29,102 bases of DNA from an uncultured Clostridia bacterium (GTDB taxonomy: Bacteria > Bacillota > Clostridia > Peptostreptococcales > Anaerovoracaceae), in NCBI GenBank assembly GCA_934247125.1, contig CAKQIZ010000016.1, positions 1-29,102 on the forward strand, written 5' to 3'. This document shows, piece after piece, positions 1-7,527 of the stretch. Below the pieces are notes generated by a model, which made no database searches, was not told the DNA's origin, and worked only from the letters and a program-made list of their open reading frames with translations. How positions within the stretch are numbered: position 1 is the first letter of the stretch; each line of letters begins with the position of its first letter. The translations under genes and the position numbers were made by a program.

Positions 1-47
1 GTAAAGATCTGCGTCATGCCCATCTTTTTGCCTAAAATTGTTTTCAT
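1..47 (-). CDS. rplC: 50S ribosomal protein L3, N-terminal fragment (cut by window edge)
   Basis: Only the first 15 codons are inside the window. They read MKTILGKKMGMTQIF, the characteristic N-terminus of bacterial L3, which binds 23S rRNA early in large-subunit assembly. A strong ribosome binding site (AAGGAGGAAG) sits 7-8 bases before the ATG at 45-47. The gene follows rpsJ on the same strand, the conserved S10-operon order rpsJ-rplC, and would continue off the left edge. Confidence 0.93.
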   Translation of the reverse strand, partial: MKTILGKKMGMTQIF

Positions 48-74
48 GGTTTATTCTTCCTCCTTCTTGTCCGC

Positions 75-148
75 ATCACCTTCTCAGGTGATCGGCACAA
101 TGTTTCTTACAGCGGACCGCCTCGCGGTCATACTAAGGGAGTTCCCTT
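75..148 (-). promoter_or_regulatory. Three consecutive hairpins in the rpsJ-rplC spacer
   Basis: Read in the direction of transcription the 126-base spacer contains three separate hairpins: AAGGG/CCCTT with a 4-base loop (135-148), GACCGC/GCGGTC with loop GAG (115-129), and ATCACCT/AGGTGAT closed by a GAGA tetraloop of the GNRA type (75-92). None is followed by a T-run, so they are not classical terminators. They could be a processing site, an mRNA stabiliser, or a ribosomal-protein autoregulatory element. The function is not established. Confidence 0.55.
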
Positions 149-173
149 CGCTTTTGATTTTGCCGCTCTTTTA

Positions 174-485
174 CTAGAGCTTGATCTCGATGTCGACACC
201 TGACGGCAGATCCAGCTTAGTGAGTGCATCTGTAGTCTTTGCTGTCGCACTGGTGATGTCGATCAGTCTCTTGTGAGTTCTCTGTTCGAACTGCTCTCTT
301 GAATCCTTGTACTTATGGACCGCTCTCAGGATCGTAACAACTTCCTTCTCTGTAGGAAGCGGAATAGGACCTGAAACTTCGGCACCTGTCTTCTTTGCAG
401 TCTCAACGATCTTTGCTGCCGACTGATCAAGAAGCGCATGATCATAAGCCTTAAGCTTGATTCTGATTTTCTGTAATTCGCTCAT
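174..485 (-). CDS. rpsJ: 30S ribosomal protein S10
   Basis: This 103-residue protein matches S10 in length and sequence ([10 protein letters not shown] near the N-terminus, SGPIPLPT near residues 39-46, [13 protein letters not shown] and VDIEIKL at the C-terminus). S10 is a small-subunit head protein and also the NusE partner of NusB in antitermination. The ATG at 483-485 is preceded by AGGAGG with a 6-base spacer, which fixes the start. It appears to be the first gene of the S10 operon: upstream there is a sigma-A-type promoter and a roughly 285-base leader, and no tuf or fusA gene in front. Downstream is rplC after a structured spacer. Confidence 0.97.
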   Translation of the reverse strand: MSELQKIRIKLKAYDHALLDQSAAKIVETAKKTGAEVSGPIPLPTEKEVVTILRAVHKYKDSREQFEQRTHKRLIDITSATAKTTDALTKLDLPSGVDIEIKL

Positions 486-769
486 TTCTTTCCTCCTAAA
501 TTTTTTGTACTGTTTTCGCTATGCTCGTACAAGGGGTTCTTTAAGCTTGATTTTTCTGCTTCCGAACCGCACTCAAAACCGCAAGTTCCGGCGGTTCGCA
601 GAGCGTGTACAGTGGTTTCGCCTGCGTCGTACACGGTTTCGTGTGTTTCCTATGTTTTACACAAAACAAAAAATCAGCGAATCCCTCCGCCCCCATCTTC
701 GTGGGGACAATTCTCAGTGGAAATTCTCCTATAGCAAGGTAACTTCCCACATCATCGCCTTACACAAGC
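486..769 (-). promoter_or_regulatory. Long structured 5' leader of the S10 operon
   Basis: About 285 bases separate the predicted transcription start from the rpsJ ATG, with no convincing ORF on the transcribed strand. Several hairpins can be drawn: CCCCA/TGGGG near 690-706; GAACCGC (592-598), which can pair either with a nearby GCGGTT or with a more distant GCGGTTC, so two mutually exclusive folds are possible; and TTGTAC/GTACAA (505-532) just before the ribosome binding site. Long leaders with ribosomal-protein control are known for S10 operons in other bacteria (L4 in E. coli). Whether this one is regulatory is inference. Confidence 0.5.
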
Positions 770-775
770 CTTTGT

Positions 776-804
776 AGTATATAACATTATCCTGATTTAT
801 GCAA
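776..804 (-). promoter_or_regulatory. Sigma-A-type promoter of the S10 operon
   Basis: On the minus strand a -35 box TTGCAT (799-804) and a -10 box TATACT (776-781) are separated by exactly 17 bases. Transcription would start near 769 and run into the rpsJ leader. The 147 bases between this promoter and the terminator at 952-996 hold no gene I can support. Confidence 0.75.
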
Positions 805-951
805 TAGTTTTCATGAAAGTTTTTTGTGTTTTTTTGCCATGCAAAATCTTGTATTTCCAACGCTTACAAGTCGCGCACCTCGTACACGCCTTGCCGTGTT
901 TCTTTTCTGTTCCCGCCACCCTTCTCTGCACTTTTTTCTCCTTTTCTGCAC

Positions 952-996
952 AAAAAACCGGGCAACTGATATTTTTTATCAATAACAGTTGCCCGG
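952..996 (-). terminator. Intrinsic terminator after the GNAT gene
   Basis: A perfect 11-bp stem (CCGGGCAACTG at 958-968 pairing with 986-996) is followed on the minus strand by six T residues (952-957). It lies about 30 bases after the stop of the GNAT acetyltransferase and closes the nucleoside kinase-PfkB-GNAT operon. Confidence 0.9.
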
Positions 997-1025
997 CAGA
1001 TCATATTCTCTATTCTACTGTAAAA

Positions 1026-1442
1026 TCACCCGTTTATCCATCGGACCATTCCCGCCCCCATACTGTCGTCAGGGCGCGCCACAAACCCGAATTTTTCATA
1101 AAACGGTTCATTCCCCTTCGTCGCCATGAGGTTGATCAATATGCAGCTGCCGTCAGAGGCGAGCTCCTCAAACCAGCCGCTGATCGCTTTCAGCATTTCC
1201 GCGCCTATGCCTCTTCCCTGATATTCAGGGCGCACCATAACGTCGGCGATAAGATGCATGTATCCGCCGTCGCCAACGACTCTCGCAGACGCCACCGCCT
1301 TTTCCCCATCATAAGCCGCTATCAGGAACTCTGAGCCATCCAGCCCTTTCTGAGCAAGTTCCTCCTCAAGCACTTTCCATCCTACCGACTCTCTGATCGA
1401 GTTGTATTCATTTACAGGTATTTCATATCCGTACGTTATCAT
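1026..1442 (-). CDS. GNAT family N-acetyltransferase
   Basis: A 138-residue protein with the GNAT fold signature: beta-strand and motif A around VMVRPEYQGRGIGAEML (acetyl-CoA pyrophosphate-binding QGRGIG), followed by a C-terminal FYEKFGFVARP motif typical of the family. It would transfer an acetyl group from acetyl-CoA to a small-molecule or protein amine. The substrate cannot be predicted. A TTG two codons upstream is possible, but GAGGAG lies only 2 bases from it and 8 bases from the ATG at 1440-1442, so the ATG is preferred. The gene follows the PfkB kinase by 30 bases on the same strand and is followed by the terminator at 952-996, so it is probably the last gene of that operon. Confidence 0.85.
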   Translation of the reverse strand: MITYGYEIPVNEYNSIRESVGWKVLEEELAQKGLDGSEFLIAAYDGEKAVASARVVGDGGYMHLIADVMVRPEYQGRGIGAEMLKAISGWFEELASDGSCILINLMATKGNEPFYEKFGFVARPDDSMGAGMVRWING

Positions 1443-1472
1443 TTGCAAATCTCCTCACCGCTGCTGCGCAGA

Positions 1473-2399
1473 TCAGTCCTCCACTGCTTTAAGACCAAGT
1501 TCAGACAGGAACGCCGCCGCTTTTGCCATTGCCTCCTTAGCGACAGTCTCCATATCCTTCCCTTCTATCGTACCTGCTATCACTGCTGCCGATACCACAT
1601 CTCCTGCTCCCGAAGTGCTCCCGAACGGGAACAGTTTTTCCGGTCTGAGTATCCCTTCAGACTCGCCTTCTCTGTAATACATGCCGCCGCCCTTGATAGT
1701 TATCACGCATCTGTCTACGCCCGCTTCTTCAAAGAACAGCCCCGCTTCTCTAATCTGCTCCTCACTGAGAACAGTCTTCCCTGTCATCGCCTCGGCTTCC
1801 ATCCTGCCCGGCAGCACACAATGGAAATGTTCCAGTACATCTGCCGCTTTATACCCTCCCGAAACGCTGGCCGGATCAAAGAATATCCTGACATTGTCGC
1901 GAGGACCGTATTCCCCGGCTATGTACTCTATCGTCTCCCGAGGTATACTTCCGTCAACAACGATATGATCCGCTCTGTCCAGTATATCCGCTTTTGAACG
2001 AATGAAATCAGGGGTTATTTTTTTGACCGCCTCCAGATTCTTATTGAACATCACGATCTCACCCAGAACATTCAGAAAATGCACATCTACAGCAGTGCTT
2101 CCCGGCATCACATCGACACCTCCGCGCTTTACACCTGCGTCATCCAGACCCGCCTTCACTGCTGCTCCAAGCGTATCATCACCTACCACAGAAATGAATT
2201 CCGTCTCATATCCGAGCGCTGAAAGCTGCTTTGCGATATTCACTCCACATCCGCTGTCTTTTACAGCGATCTCATCATCCTTGATATCCGCTTCAGTCTT
2301 CGGCTCTTCTATACCCATGAGGGCTCGCTCGCCCTCGTCCATAGGCATATTCATCTTTACATTGACAGTTTCTTTTGCACAACCTATTACTGCAATCAT
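1473..2399 (-). CDS. PfkB-family carbohydrate/nucleoside kinase
   Basis: A 308-residue ribokinase-fold enzyme. The N-terminal PfkB signature is visible as GCGVNIAKQLSALG (about residues 50-63), and the C-terminal ATP/anion-hole signature as STSGAGDVVSA, whose GAGD supplies the catalytic aspartate. The usual aspartate at the start of the second motif (DTxGAGD) is replaced here (FGSTSGAGD), a departure from the consensus. The family phosphorylates sugars or nucleosides with ATP. Pseudouridine kinase or ribokinase-like activity is possible given the upstream nucleoside kinase, but the substrate is not determined. AAAAGGAGT precedes the ATG. The gene lies 81 bases after the nucleoside kinase and 30 bases before the GNAT gene, suggesting one operon. 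Confidence 0.85.
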   Translation of the reverse strand: MIAVIGCAKETVNVKMNMPMDEGERALMGIEEPKTEADIKDDEIAVKDSGCGVNIAKQLSALGYETEFISVVGDDTLGAAVKAGLDDAGVKRGGVDVMPGSTAVDVHFLNVLGEIVMFNKNLEAVKKITPDFIRSKADILDRADHIVVDGSIPRETIEYIAGEYGPRDNVRIFFDPASVSGGYKAADVLEHFHCVLPGRMEAEAMTGKTVLSEEQIREAGLFFEEAGVDRCVITIKGGGMYYREGESEGILRPEKLFPFGSTSGAGDVVSAAVIAGTIEGKDMETVAKEAMAKAAAFLSELGLKAVED

Positions 2400-2480
2400 T
2401 GTTAACTCCTTTTTACTGATTTATCAAAATTTCCGGCAGGCAGACGCATTGCGTTTTGCACATCCGCCCTTACGGCAAAG

Positions 2481-4148
2481 CTATTCTACAAATACACTCC
2501 CTCCGATGAACTCTCTTATTATAGAGTTGTTCGGTATCACCTTGTCATCCTCTATGCTGTCAAAGAACCTGATAAATTTCAGCAGGCGCACCGCCTCGGC
2601 ATATTCCGGGCTGCGCTCATCCACTTCCTCCAGAATAGGTTCTACATACTTTCTCAGTACAGAAAGCTCATATGTGAGCGCCGAATTGAACATCACATCT
2701 GCCCGGTCATTGTAAGGGAATATGTTCCGATCCTCCCCCGCTCTGACCTTCGGCCACAATGCGATAGTCTCTTCAGCAGAACTTCCGCGGAATTCATAGT
2801 CCCTCACTATACGTCTTATCATCCTGGCATCCGTAGTCGTCACTCTGTTATGCCTGTCGATGTTCAGCTGCGTGAACGGACTTATGTATATGCGGAATTT
2901 CTGGCTTTCATCGATCCTCTCGGTCAGCCGTTCATTCAGGCCGTGTATGCCCTCTATGACTATAGGCTGATCCATCTGGAGCGATGTTATTCTCCTGCCG
3001 AAGACCTTCTGTCCCTTTGTAAAGTCGAATTCAGGCAGATCCACAGCTTCTCCCGCCAGAAGTCTGTTCATATTATCATTGAAAAGATCGATATCCAGCG
3101 CTTCGAGGTTCTCGAAATTATAATTTCCGTCCTCGTCTACCGGTGAGTCGCATCTTTCCTTATAGTAGTCATCCAGACCCATGTAAAGAGGCTGCAGACC
3201 GTTTACCATAAGCTGTACACACAAACGTTTCGCAAACGTCGTCTTGCCCGAGGAAGACGGCCCTGCGATCAATATCAGTCGTTTGTTCCGTCTGGTGATG
3301 CAGTCTGCGATCTCGGCGACCTTCTTTTCATGCAAAGCTTCAGAAAGCAGTATGAACTTCCTGGCATCTCCTGCACGTATCTTGTCGTTCAGATCCGGAA
3401 GATATGATACTCCCAGCAGTCTGTGCCATTCTTTCTCCTCTTCAAAAGCCGCATATATCTGTTTGTCATCTATGTATCCCGGCAGTCGATCCGGAGCTGC
3501 CGGCTGCGGAAATCTCAGAAGCACTCCTTCTCTGTATTTCATCAGCTGGAAACGCCCGATATACCCCGTAGACGGCGCCATCAGGCCATAGAAAAAATTC
3601 CTGTACCCGCCTATCCTGTAAAACTTGGCGTTTACGATGCTTTTCGTTTCCTCCAGCAGCCTCGCTTTTTCCATGCAGTTGTACTTTTCCCATATCCCGA
3701 CCGCCTCATCACGCTTGTAGACTTCGCGCACAATAGGTATATCCTCTTCAACGATCTCCTTCATGCGATATTCCACTGCACTCAGCTGTTCTTCCGTGAC
3801 AGGCTGATCCGTCTCTATCTCCGTGTAAAGACTCTTGTTCAGCGAATTTTCTATCTTTACAGCAGCATTGCCTCCCATAACATCTCGCACTGCTTTGAGG
3901 TATATGAGGCAAAGACTGTTCTGATACGCAATGAACGCGCTGTGATCTCTTATATCCAGAAAAGTTATATCTGCGTCATCAGTTATTTCATAAGTAAGCT
4001 CTTCATACTTTCCGTTGACCAGCGCCAGCATTACCGTAGCCGACAGTTCGTTCCTGAATTCTCCCGCCAGCTCTCTCAGCGCAAATGGTTCTTCTCTCGT
4101 GAGCTCCCGGAAACTGTCCCCCGGATTTATGCGTAACCTTATTTTCAT
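2481..4148 (-). CDS. Nucleoside (uridine-type) kinase with TGS/tRNA-synthetase-like N-terminus
   Basis: A 555-residue protein. Residues 1-65 resemble a TGS-like domain, about 66-220 resemble the threonyl/alanyl-tRNA synthetase second additional domain, and from about 285 there is a uridine kinase/phosphoribulokinase P-loop domain with Walker A GPSSSGKTTFAKRL (P-loop at residues 296-303) and the downstream DDYYKER segment. This composite architecture is known among clostridial proteins annotated as nucleoside kinase. It would phosphorylate uridine or cytidine in salvage. The role of the N-terminal module is unknown. AAAGGG lies 8 bases before the ATG. It heads a three-gene operon with the PfkB kinase and GNAT genes and has its own extended -10 promoter about 45 bases upstream. 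Confidence 0.88.
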   Translation of the reverse strand: MKIRLRINPGDSFRELTREEPFALRELAGEFRNELSATVMLALVNGKYEELTYEITDDADITFLDIRDHSAFIAYQNSLCLIYLKAVRDVMGGNAAVKIENSLNKSLYTEIETDQPVTEEQLSAVEYRMKEIVEEDIPIVREVYKRDEAVGIWEKYNCMEKARLLEETKSIVNAKFYRIGGYRNFFYGLMAPSTGYIGRFQLMKYREGVLLRFPQPAAPDRLPGYIDDKQIYAAFEEEKEWHRLLGVSYLPDLNDKIRAGDARKFILLSEALHEKKVAEIADCITRRNKRLILIAGPSSSGKTTFAKRLCVQLMVNGLQPLYMGLDDYYKERCDSPVDEDGNYNFENLEALDIDLFNDNMNRLLAGEAVDLPEFDFTKGQKVFGRRITSLQMDQPIVIEGIHGLNERLTERIDESQKFRIYISPFTQLNIDRHNRVTTTDARMIRRIVRDYEFRGSSAEETIALWPKVRAGEDRNIFPYNDRADVMFNSALTYELSVLRKYVEPILEEVDERSPEYAEAVRLLKFIRFFDSIEDDKVIPNNSIIREFIGGSVFVE

Positions 4149-4193
4149 ATATGTTACCCTTTCTCTTGTTTTTCATATGGATGAAACATATTC

Positions 4194-4202
4194 AGTATAT
4201 CA
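4194..4202 (-). promoter_or_regulatory. Extended -10 promoter of the nucleoside kinase operon
   Basis: The minus strand reads TGATATACT, an extended -10 element (TGn followed by TATACT). The -35 region (TGGTTT at 17 bases) is weak, which fits an extended -10 promoter. It lies 46 bases before the ATG of the kinase. Confidence 0.5.
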
Positions 4203-4308
4203 TATGCACAGAGTAAAAACCACATGCGGTTCAGTATTGACAGTATTGCCGCCACGGACCATGTTTCCCGGAAGCCACGGCCGGCACATATGCGGCATCC
4301 TCACTGCA

Positions 4309-4330
4309 GCCGGTACCAGACGGTACCGGC
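4309..4330. repeat. Perfect 9-bp inverted repeat between ydbC and the kinase operon
   Basis: GCCGGTACC and GGTACCGGC flank a 4-base loop, a very stable stem on either strand. It lies about 28 bases past the ydbC stop. No T-run follows on either strand, although five T residues lie just before it in the ydbC direction, so it is at best a non-canonical terminator or mRNA 3' stabiliser. The remaining bases of the 4149-4357 gap hold only the kinase promoter. Confidence 0.6.
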
Positions 4331-4357
4331 ACAGAAAAAGTGCCTGCGTCAGACTGA

Positions 4358-4915
4358 TCAGAAGACGCTGCTCATCTCATCTTCCTCATATCCATCTTCA
4401 TCTATCCCGCAGCCGATCTCTGCAGGTCCTGTATCGCACGCACACGAAATACCGCCATGCTCATCGCACGTGCCTACGGGCTCTGCGCCGTGCTTATCTC
4501 CTTGATCTGCATCATCTCTCCGGCCGGCAGTTTCAGAGCATGCGTTCACCGCACATGCGCTTTCACCGGCGCCGGCACCGTCATCGCTTTCACCCCTTAT
4601 GCGCCGCAGCTCGCTGTCCGGCATGCCGGACCGGCTCGGACCACTGCCCCCTGAGCCTCTATTGTCATATCTGCTTTTTCGATTTCTGTTTCTGATAAGA
4701 TCCAGTATCGTTCTCATTTCTTTTTCATGCAGCGTGACTCCCCTTGACATATGCGCATGATCCGGTGACCACTCTCTTATATCATACTTAGGCCCGGCAC
4801 CGTTCCAGCTGACGAGATTGAGTTCCTTGTTCCACCCCGTCGAATACGTCGTTATCACGCCTATGTGCTCAACTATATCGAATGATATTTCCCTGTCAAA
4901 ATTGCTGCCGTTCAT
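4358..4915 (-). CDS. ydbC: YdbC/PC4-like single-strand nucleic acid binding protein with acidic tail
   Basis: Residues 1 to about 75 match the bacterial YdbC family of PC4-fold proteins (FDIVEHIGVI, GWNKELNLVSWNG, PKYDIREWSPDH, GVTLHEKEMRTIL). The family is known to bind single-stranded DNA and is usually only about 70-75 residues long. Here it continues for another 110 residues that are low in complexity, rich in Gly, Ser, Asp and Glu, contain six cysteines, and end in a strongly acidic DEDGYEEDEMSSVF. The ATG is preceded by GGAGGAG with a 7-base spacer and a strong promoter lies 80 bases upstream, so the gene is probably a single transcription unit. The domain call is firm, and the role of the tail is unknown. 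Confidence 0.88.
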   Translation of the reverse strand: MNGSNFDREISFDIVEHIGVITTYSTGWNKELNLVSWNGAGPKYDIREWSPDHAHMSRGVTLHEKEMRTILDLIRNRNRKSRYDNRGSGGSGPSRSGMPDSELRRIRGESDDGAGAGESACAVNACSETAGRRDDADQGDKHGAEPVGTCDEHGGISCACDTGPAEIGCGIDEDGYEEDEMSSVF

Positions 4916-4997
4916 AATAATCTCCTCCCTTGGAATAAAAATCTATTCAGCAATACCTCTTTCTGCCGCCCGGACAGGCAGGATGTTTACGTGATAA

Positions 4998-5026
4998 AAT
5001 ATAGCACATTTGTAAAATATTGTCAA
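4998..5026 (-). promoter_or_regulatory. Strong sigma-A promoter of ydbC
   Basis: On the minus strand a consensus -35 TTGACA (5021-5026) and a -10 TATATT (4998-5003) are separated by 17 bases. The start point would be near 4991, giving a leader of about 75 bases before ydbC. Confidence 0.88.
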
Positions 5027-5073
5027 TATGTATTCTTTTCTTTTTCTCTGTAAACCATCGATTCGAGCACTGA

Positions 5074-5334
5074 TCAGCGATCCACAACAGAAAGATGAGT
5101 GACAGTTTTACCGGCATATGCGCCGCTCCAAAAACGTATTCCGGAGCGGTCACTATCCTTATCATAAAAAACAAGTGCAGGTTTCCAAGTATCAGATCGG
5201 TACTCTTCACCTACACTTCCATGGTTCAAAAACAGCCGCATCTGCCAGATATCGCGACTGTCTTTGCCGGTTTTATAGTCATCCTCTGCGGTTTCTGCAC
5301 ATAGCAGGCCGGCCATACATAACTGCAGGGACAC
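5074..5334 (-). CDS. Doubtful small ORF after the aminotransferase
   Basis: An 86-codon frame opens with GTG one base after the aminotransferase stop (TAAGGTG). No good ribosome binding site precedes it, nor the internal ATG seven codons later. The predicted protein has a normal, non-repetitive composition (for example WKPALVFYDKDSDRSGIRFW) and codons like its neighbours, but I recognise no family. It contains a perfect CCGCTCC/GGAGCGG inverted repeat (5121-5147). It may be a small translationally coupled gene, the remnant of a decayed gene, or chance. The rest of the 4916-5335 gap holds only the ydbC promoter. Confidence 0.3.
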   Translation of the reverse strand: MSLQLCMAGLLCAETAEDDYKTGKDSRDIWQMRLFLNHGSVGEEYRSDTWKPALVFYDKDSDRSGIRFWSGAYAGKTVTHLSVVDR

Positions 5335-5335
5335 C

Positions 5336-6577
5336 TTATTTTTCGCCCATTGCCGCCTTGATCATCGCAGGTATCTTCCTGCACTTTTCCTCTGAAACCG
5401 AAGCGACCGAAACTCTGAGACCCTTTGCAAGAGGAACTATGAACAGTCCCTGCTTTTCCAGCTCTGCACTGATCGCATCCGGATCGTCGCACGGTATCGA
5501 TACAAAGAATCCCGCATCGAACGGAACAGTCTCCAGTCCTGCCTTTTCCGCCTCTTCCTCGAATGCTCTGCCTCTTGCGAGCAGCATACCTCTGTAGTAT
5601 GCGCGTTCCTCGTCGACTTTCCCGAGCAGCTCCTTGTCGGCATATATCTTCGAAAGTATCACCTGACCCATTCTGGCGCTGTTCGACCATGAACCTCTCG
5701 ACGAATACTCGCACACACGCCTGAATTCATCTGCGATCTCTTTCGTCTTCGCCATGCAGATCATAGCTCCGCATCTCGTTCCATAAAGCGTATATGTCTT
5801 GGAAAGGCTGTACGCTATGATCGGAAGCACGTTTGCAGGAAGCTCCTCGAGCTTTGGCAGGAACTTTCTGTATTCCTCTTCGTCCCCTGCGAAATCTATA
5901 TATGCCGCATCCACTACCAGCGCTATCGCTTTTCCTGTCTCCGCCGCTTCTGTAAGCACTTTGACCACATTGTCCCAGTCCTCGAGCGTCAGCGAATATC
6001 CGGTAGGATTATGCGCAGGAGTGTTCAGTATCACAACGAGGCTCTGCTGATTTTTCAGGAGCCCGTCCACAGTTTCCCTGAACGATTCCCAGTTGAACTT
6101 TCTGTCTGCAGTAAAGAGCTCGAATGTCGCAACACTTCTGCCTATCTCGCCTGCGATGGTATTGTATGGCGCCCAGTGCCAGTCCGAGGTGATGATTTTA
6201 TCTCCGGGTTCGGAATAATTAGCTATCACGTTTCTGAGCGTGCCTGTGCCGCCGGGAGTAGCTACCGCTTCTGTAAATCCCTTCGGCTCATATGATCCGA
6301 AAGCTGCCTTCTTCACAGCTTCTCTGAATGCAGGTGTCCCGCCTATCGGCGCATAGTCTGCATAATCCTGCGGATCGAGCTCTCTGAACACTTTGTCAAC
6401 TGACGAAAGCACGATCAGTCTGCCGTCATCGTCGAGCAGCGAGCCTATAGTCGCATTGATGACTTTATCCGCGCCTTCTTCAGCGATCATCTTTTTCGCT
6501 CTGTTGCTTATCCCGAAGATCTTGTCTTCCTGTGGTATGTTTCTTCCGTTCTGTCTGGCTAAATGATATTCCGCCAT
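5336..6577 (-). CDS. PLP-dependent class I/II aminotransferase (aspartate/aromatic type)
   Basis: A 413-residue fold-type I aminotransferase. The internal-aldimine lysine is K260 in SLSKTYTLYGTRCGAM. The cofactor-contacting segment NTPAHNPTGY (residues 185-194), the aspartate in VVDAAYIDF, and the glycine-rich ATPGGTGTLR loop (106-115) are all present. It would swap an amino group between an amino acid (aspartate or an aromatic one, by family resemblance) and 2-oxoglutarate or a similar acceptor. The ATG at 6575-6577 is preceded by AGAGGTGA. The extended -10 promoter at 6652-6660 lies 75 bases upstream, divergent from the M23 gene. Substrate specificity cannot be read from sequence. Confidence 0.9.
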   Translation of the reverse strand: MAEYHLARQNGRNIPQEDKIFGISNRAKKMIAEEGADKVINATIGSLLDDDGRLIVLSSVDKVFRELDPQDYADYAPIGGTPAFREAVKKAAFGSYEPKGFTEAVATPGGTGTLRNVIANYSEPGDKIITSDWHWAPYNTIAGEIGRSVATFELFTADRKFNWESFRETVDGLLKNQQSLVVILNTPAHNPTGYSLTLEDWDNVVKVLTEAAETGKAIALVVDAAYIDFAGDEEEYRKFLPKLEELPANVLPIIAYSLSKTYTLYGTRCGAMICMAKTKEIADEFRRVCEYSSRGSWSNSARMGQVILSKIYADKELLGKVDEERAYYRGMLLARGRAFEEEAEKAGLETVPFDAGFFVSIPCDDPDAISAELEKQGLFIVPLAKGLRVSVASVSEEKCRKIPAMIKAAMGEK

Positions 6578-6651
6578 AATTTTTCACCTCTTGTTTTATT
6601 GTAGTTTTTAAGTTTTGTTCCTGCGTTCGAATGCCGTCAAAACTGTATACA

Positions 6652-6660
6652 ATTATAGCA
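6652..6660 (-). promoter_or_regulatory. Extended -10 promoter of the aminotransferase
   Basis: The minus strand reads TGCTATAAT, a perfect extended -10 element (TGn plus TATAAT). The -35 position (TGCTAA at 17 bases) is weak. The start would lie near 6645. I see no comparable sigma-A promoter on the plus strand for the divergent M23 gene. Confidence 0.7.
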
Positions 6661-6733
6661 CAATTACATGTTTTTAGCAGTATTAATTTTCCTGTGTCTG
6701 TCGATACTAAAAAATACAGGAGGTAAGATATAC

Positions 6734-7384
6734 ATGAGACAGGATAAAAAACAAAAAGACAGACCTGCTGCCGCTCTGGTATTATGCTTTTGTCTTATGG
6801 CGATAGTTTCTATTTTTGTCGTAAAAGCCAGTATCGACAAGGTGCATGACAATATGGAGCCGGAAAAGGCTGCAGATGTCGTCAAGGAAAAATCTGTCGA
6901 TGAAAGCACAGAAGCATCGCAGAACATAGTAGACAGCAGAGACGCCTCGGGAAACAGCGGGGAAACAGACGGCTCATCATTTATTGTTCCCGTTACCGGC
7001 GAGATCATCATGGATTATTCCATGGATATGCCTATATATCACAAAACTCTCGATCAGTATATGACCCACAGCGGTATAGATATCGCAGCTCCGTCCGGAA
7101 CGACCGTCAGCGCATGCGCATCCGGAACAGTTACGCGCATAGACGAAGATGACAAGCTGGGTATCACTGTTGAAATAAATCACGGCAACGATATCATTTC
7201 CGTATATGGCAATCTGGCGAAAAATGATCTGATCGAGCTCGGGGAGATAGTCTCGAAGGGCGACACTATCGGCCGTATCGGCCGGACTTCACTTTTTGAG
7301 TTTGAGGAAGACGATCATCTGCATTTTGAGATACGCAAAGACAGCGAACCTGACGATCCGCGAAACTATATACAGGGGTTGTAA
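6734..7384 (+). CDS. Membrane-anchored LytM/M23 domain protein, SpoIIQ-like
   Basis: A 216-residue protein with one N-terminal membrane segment (about residues 12-31), a polar linker rich in Asp, Glu and Ser to about residue 82, and a LytM/M23 domain from about 84 to the end. Zinc-site residues H112 and D116 (THSGID) and the HLH pair H195/H197 are present. The other catalytic histidine, usually in a Y-x-HL motif, is asparagine (YGNL, N160). The sequence around YHKTLDQYMTHSGIDI and HLHFEIRKD resembles clostridial SpoIIQ, the forespore partner of SpoIIIAH, so a sporulation role is possible but not shown. AGGAGGT lies 9 bases before the ATG at 6734. An in-frame ATG at 6668 lacks such a site. Confidence 0.8.
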   Translation: MRQDKKQKDRPAAALVLCFCLMAIVSIFVVKASIDKVHDNMEPEKAADVVKEKSVDESTEASQNIVDSRDASGNSGETDGSSFIVPVTGEIIMDYSMDMPIYHKTLDQYMTHSGIDIAAPSGTTVSACASGTVTRIDEDDKLGITVEINHGNDIISVYGNLAKNDLIELGEIVSKGDTIGRIGRTSLFEFEEDDHLHFEIRKDSEPDDPRNYIQGL

Positions 7385-7527
7385 TGCCGCCTCCCGATCC
7401 CGGCGCACCAGTTTCAGCCATAACAGCACTTCTTTCACTCCTTTGTGGCGGAAATATGGAAATCATATCCGAATAAGCAATGCAGAGCACAGTTTTATCA
7501 TGCGGTTTTCATTGTTTGATTTCCATT

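Noticed and set aside
813..1334. 173-codon plus-strand frame opposite the GNAT gene
   Set aside because: It spans a terminator, reads antisense to a clear GNAT gene and has an arginine/histidine-rich composition typical of shadow frames.
6668..6733. Upstream in-frame extension of the M23 gene starting at 6668
   Set aside because: No binding site precedes it, whereas AGGAGGT lies 9 bases before the ATG at 6734.
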